A stretch of 64,000 nt of DNA from Candidatus Poribacteria bacterium (GTDB lineage Bacteria; Poribacteria; WGA-4E; WGA-3G), in NCBI GenBank assembly GCA_022821965.1, contig JAJECN010000023.1:1-64000 (forward strand), read 5' to 3'. Below, piece by piece: positions 63,107 to 64,000 of the stretch. Numbering within the stretch: position 1 is the stretch's first letter; the number at the start of each line of letters is the position of its first letter. The notes under the pieces are model-generated. The model searched no databases, was not told the origin of the DNA, and saw only the letters and a program-made list of their open reading frames with translations. Position numbers and translations under genes: made by a program.

Positions 63107-64000
63107 ATGTCGAAAAACTCAGTTAGAAAGCGTGCCATTGTTATCGGAGGCGGCATCACGGGGTTAACTGCTTGCTATCGCTTGCAACGCGAGGCAGCAC
63201 AACGCGATATTCCGCTTGACCTTACACTCCTTGAAGCAAGTGAGCGTGTCGGCGGCGTTATTCAAACTGAACACCGCGACGGTTTTCTCATTGAGCACGG
63301 CCCCGATGCATTTATTTCAACAAAACCGTCGGCGAAGGCTCTGTGTGAAGAACTAGGTATCGCAGATCAACTCATCGGTACTAATCCAAAGGTCCGCCGG
63401 AGTTTTGTCATCCGCAATGGAATGTTGCATCCTGTCCCGGAAGGTTTTTATATGATGGCACCGGGTTCTTTCATGCCGTTTCTAAAAAGTCCACTTTTTA
63501 GTTGGCACGGTAAACTCCGAATAGCATTTGATCTCTTTATTCCACGTAGGGAAAGAGATACGGATGAAGCCGTAGCACATTTCGTCAGGCGGCGCCTCGG
63601 CACCGAAGCCTTCACACGGATGGCACAACCTATGATAGGAGGCATTTACACCTCGGATGCCGAAAATTTAAGTCTCAAGGCGACTTTTCCAAGATTCTTA
63701 GAGATGGAGAAAACGCACGGGAGCATCATCAAGGCACTACGCGCACAAAAAAAGCAGGCAGCCGAAACCAGCCGAGACACGAGTGGACCGCGCTATAGCC
63801 TCTTTCTCTCTTTTAAATCTGGAATGCAGACCCTGGTTGATAAACTTACTGAAGCCGTATCCGACAGTATTAGGTTAAGTGCCAGCGTAGAACATATTCA
63901 ACGAGCACCTGACGATAACGGGTGGATCGTTTCCCTTGCCAATGGGGGAACACTAAATTCAGAACTCCTCTGCATTGCCCTTCCAACACCACAAACGGGA
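63107..64000 (+). CDS. hemG: Protoporphyrinogen/coproporphyrinogen oxidase, cut by window end
   Basis: FAD enzyme of the HemY/CgoX type; 298 codons are present and the gene continues beyond 64000. The dinucleotide-binding motif is VIGGGITGLTACYRL (residues 12-26). LLEASERVGGVIQTEH and DGFLIEHGPDAFIS are FAD-contact blocks, and MAQPMIGGIYTSDAENLSLKATFPRF is conserved in HemY. The ATG at 63107 is used. Last of hemE-MBL-hemH-hemG, which completes haem synthesis. Confidence 0.92.
   Translation, partial: MSKNSVRKRAIVIGGGITGLTACYRLQREAAQRDIPLDLTLLEASERVGGVIQTEHRDGFLIEHGPDAFISTKPSAKALCEELGIADQLIGTNPKVRRSFVIRNGMLHPVPEGFYMMAPGSFMPFLKSPLFSWHGKLRIAFDLFIPRRERDTDEAVAHFVRRRLGTEAFTRMAQPMIGGIYTSDAENLSLKATFPRFLEMEKTHGSIIKALRAQKKQAAETSRDTSGPRYSLFLSFKSGMQTLVDKLTEAVSDSIRLSASVEHIQRAPDDNGWIVSLANGGTLNSELLCIALPTPQTG

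Overview
The window is a bacterial chromosome segment dominated by housekeeping genes, with scattered secreted proteins. The mix of a phytanoyl-CoA dioxygenase-family protein, an enolase-superfamily dehydratase, a type I sulfatase, FG-GAP/ASPIC, NHL, LamG and malectin-like secreted proteins, MqnC of the futalosine menaquinone route and short dispersed palindromes suggests a deep-branching environmental Gram-negative such as Candidatus Poribacteria. That placement is inference from gene content; no rRNA gene is present. Promoters follow the sigma-70 consensus closely, with several TTGACA-17-TATAAT copies.

Layout. 1-8 kb: IS4 transposase, aminotransferase, rimI with an isochorismatase-like hydrolase, two tandem secreted malectin-like proteins and an FG-GAP/ASPIC protein. 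8-13.7 kb: HNH nuclease, rnpA, yidD, yidC, jag, mnmE and a small zinc ribbon. 13.8-14.7 kb: a thioredoxin-TPR protein whose frame is crossed by a UGA at the first redox cysteine, probably selenocysteine. 14.7-29.5 kb: rluB-type synthase, HAD phosphatase with pdxJ, glutamate dehydrogenase, NHL protein, glnE, sugar isomerase, enolase-superfamily enzyme, SDR, tatD, a hypothetical protein and an orphan sugar permease. 29.6-33.7 kb: one open frame of 1350 codons joining an ECF sigma factor, a complete FtsZ and a C-terminally truncated DnaE. 33.9-43.2 kb: HicB/HicA, solute-binding protein, M23 peptidase, CorC-like CBS protein, PhyH with an Nramp-like carrier, and a FAD/Fe-S oxidoreductase. 43.3-51.5 kb: tRNA-Leu, glycosyltransferase, coiled-coil protein, OGG-type glycosylase, PpiC chaperone, sulfatase, mqnC, rpoZ. 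51.6-56.2 kb: four tRNAs, rpmG, tRNA-Trp, secE, nusG, rplK, rplA, rplJ, rplL, without tuf or rpoBC. 56.3-64 kb: membrane protein, zinc-type dehydrogenase, small membrane protein, LamG protein, and a haem cluster hemE, MBL-TPR protein, hemH and a protoporphyrinogen oxidase cut by the window end.

The most unusual items are the sigma-FtsZ-DnaE frame, which also carries Phe at one polymerase catalytic Asp position, and the probable selenoprotein with a SECIS-like hairpin. Three secreted proteins with unrelated domains share a C-terminal motif, KLT(S/T)TWGxLK, that looks like a tag. Two families of short dispersed repeats recur between genes.
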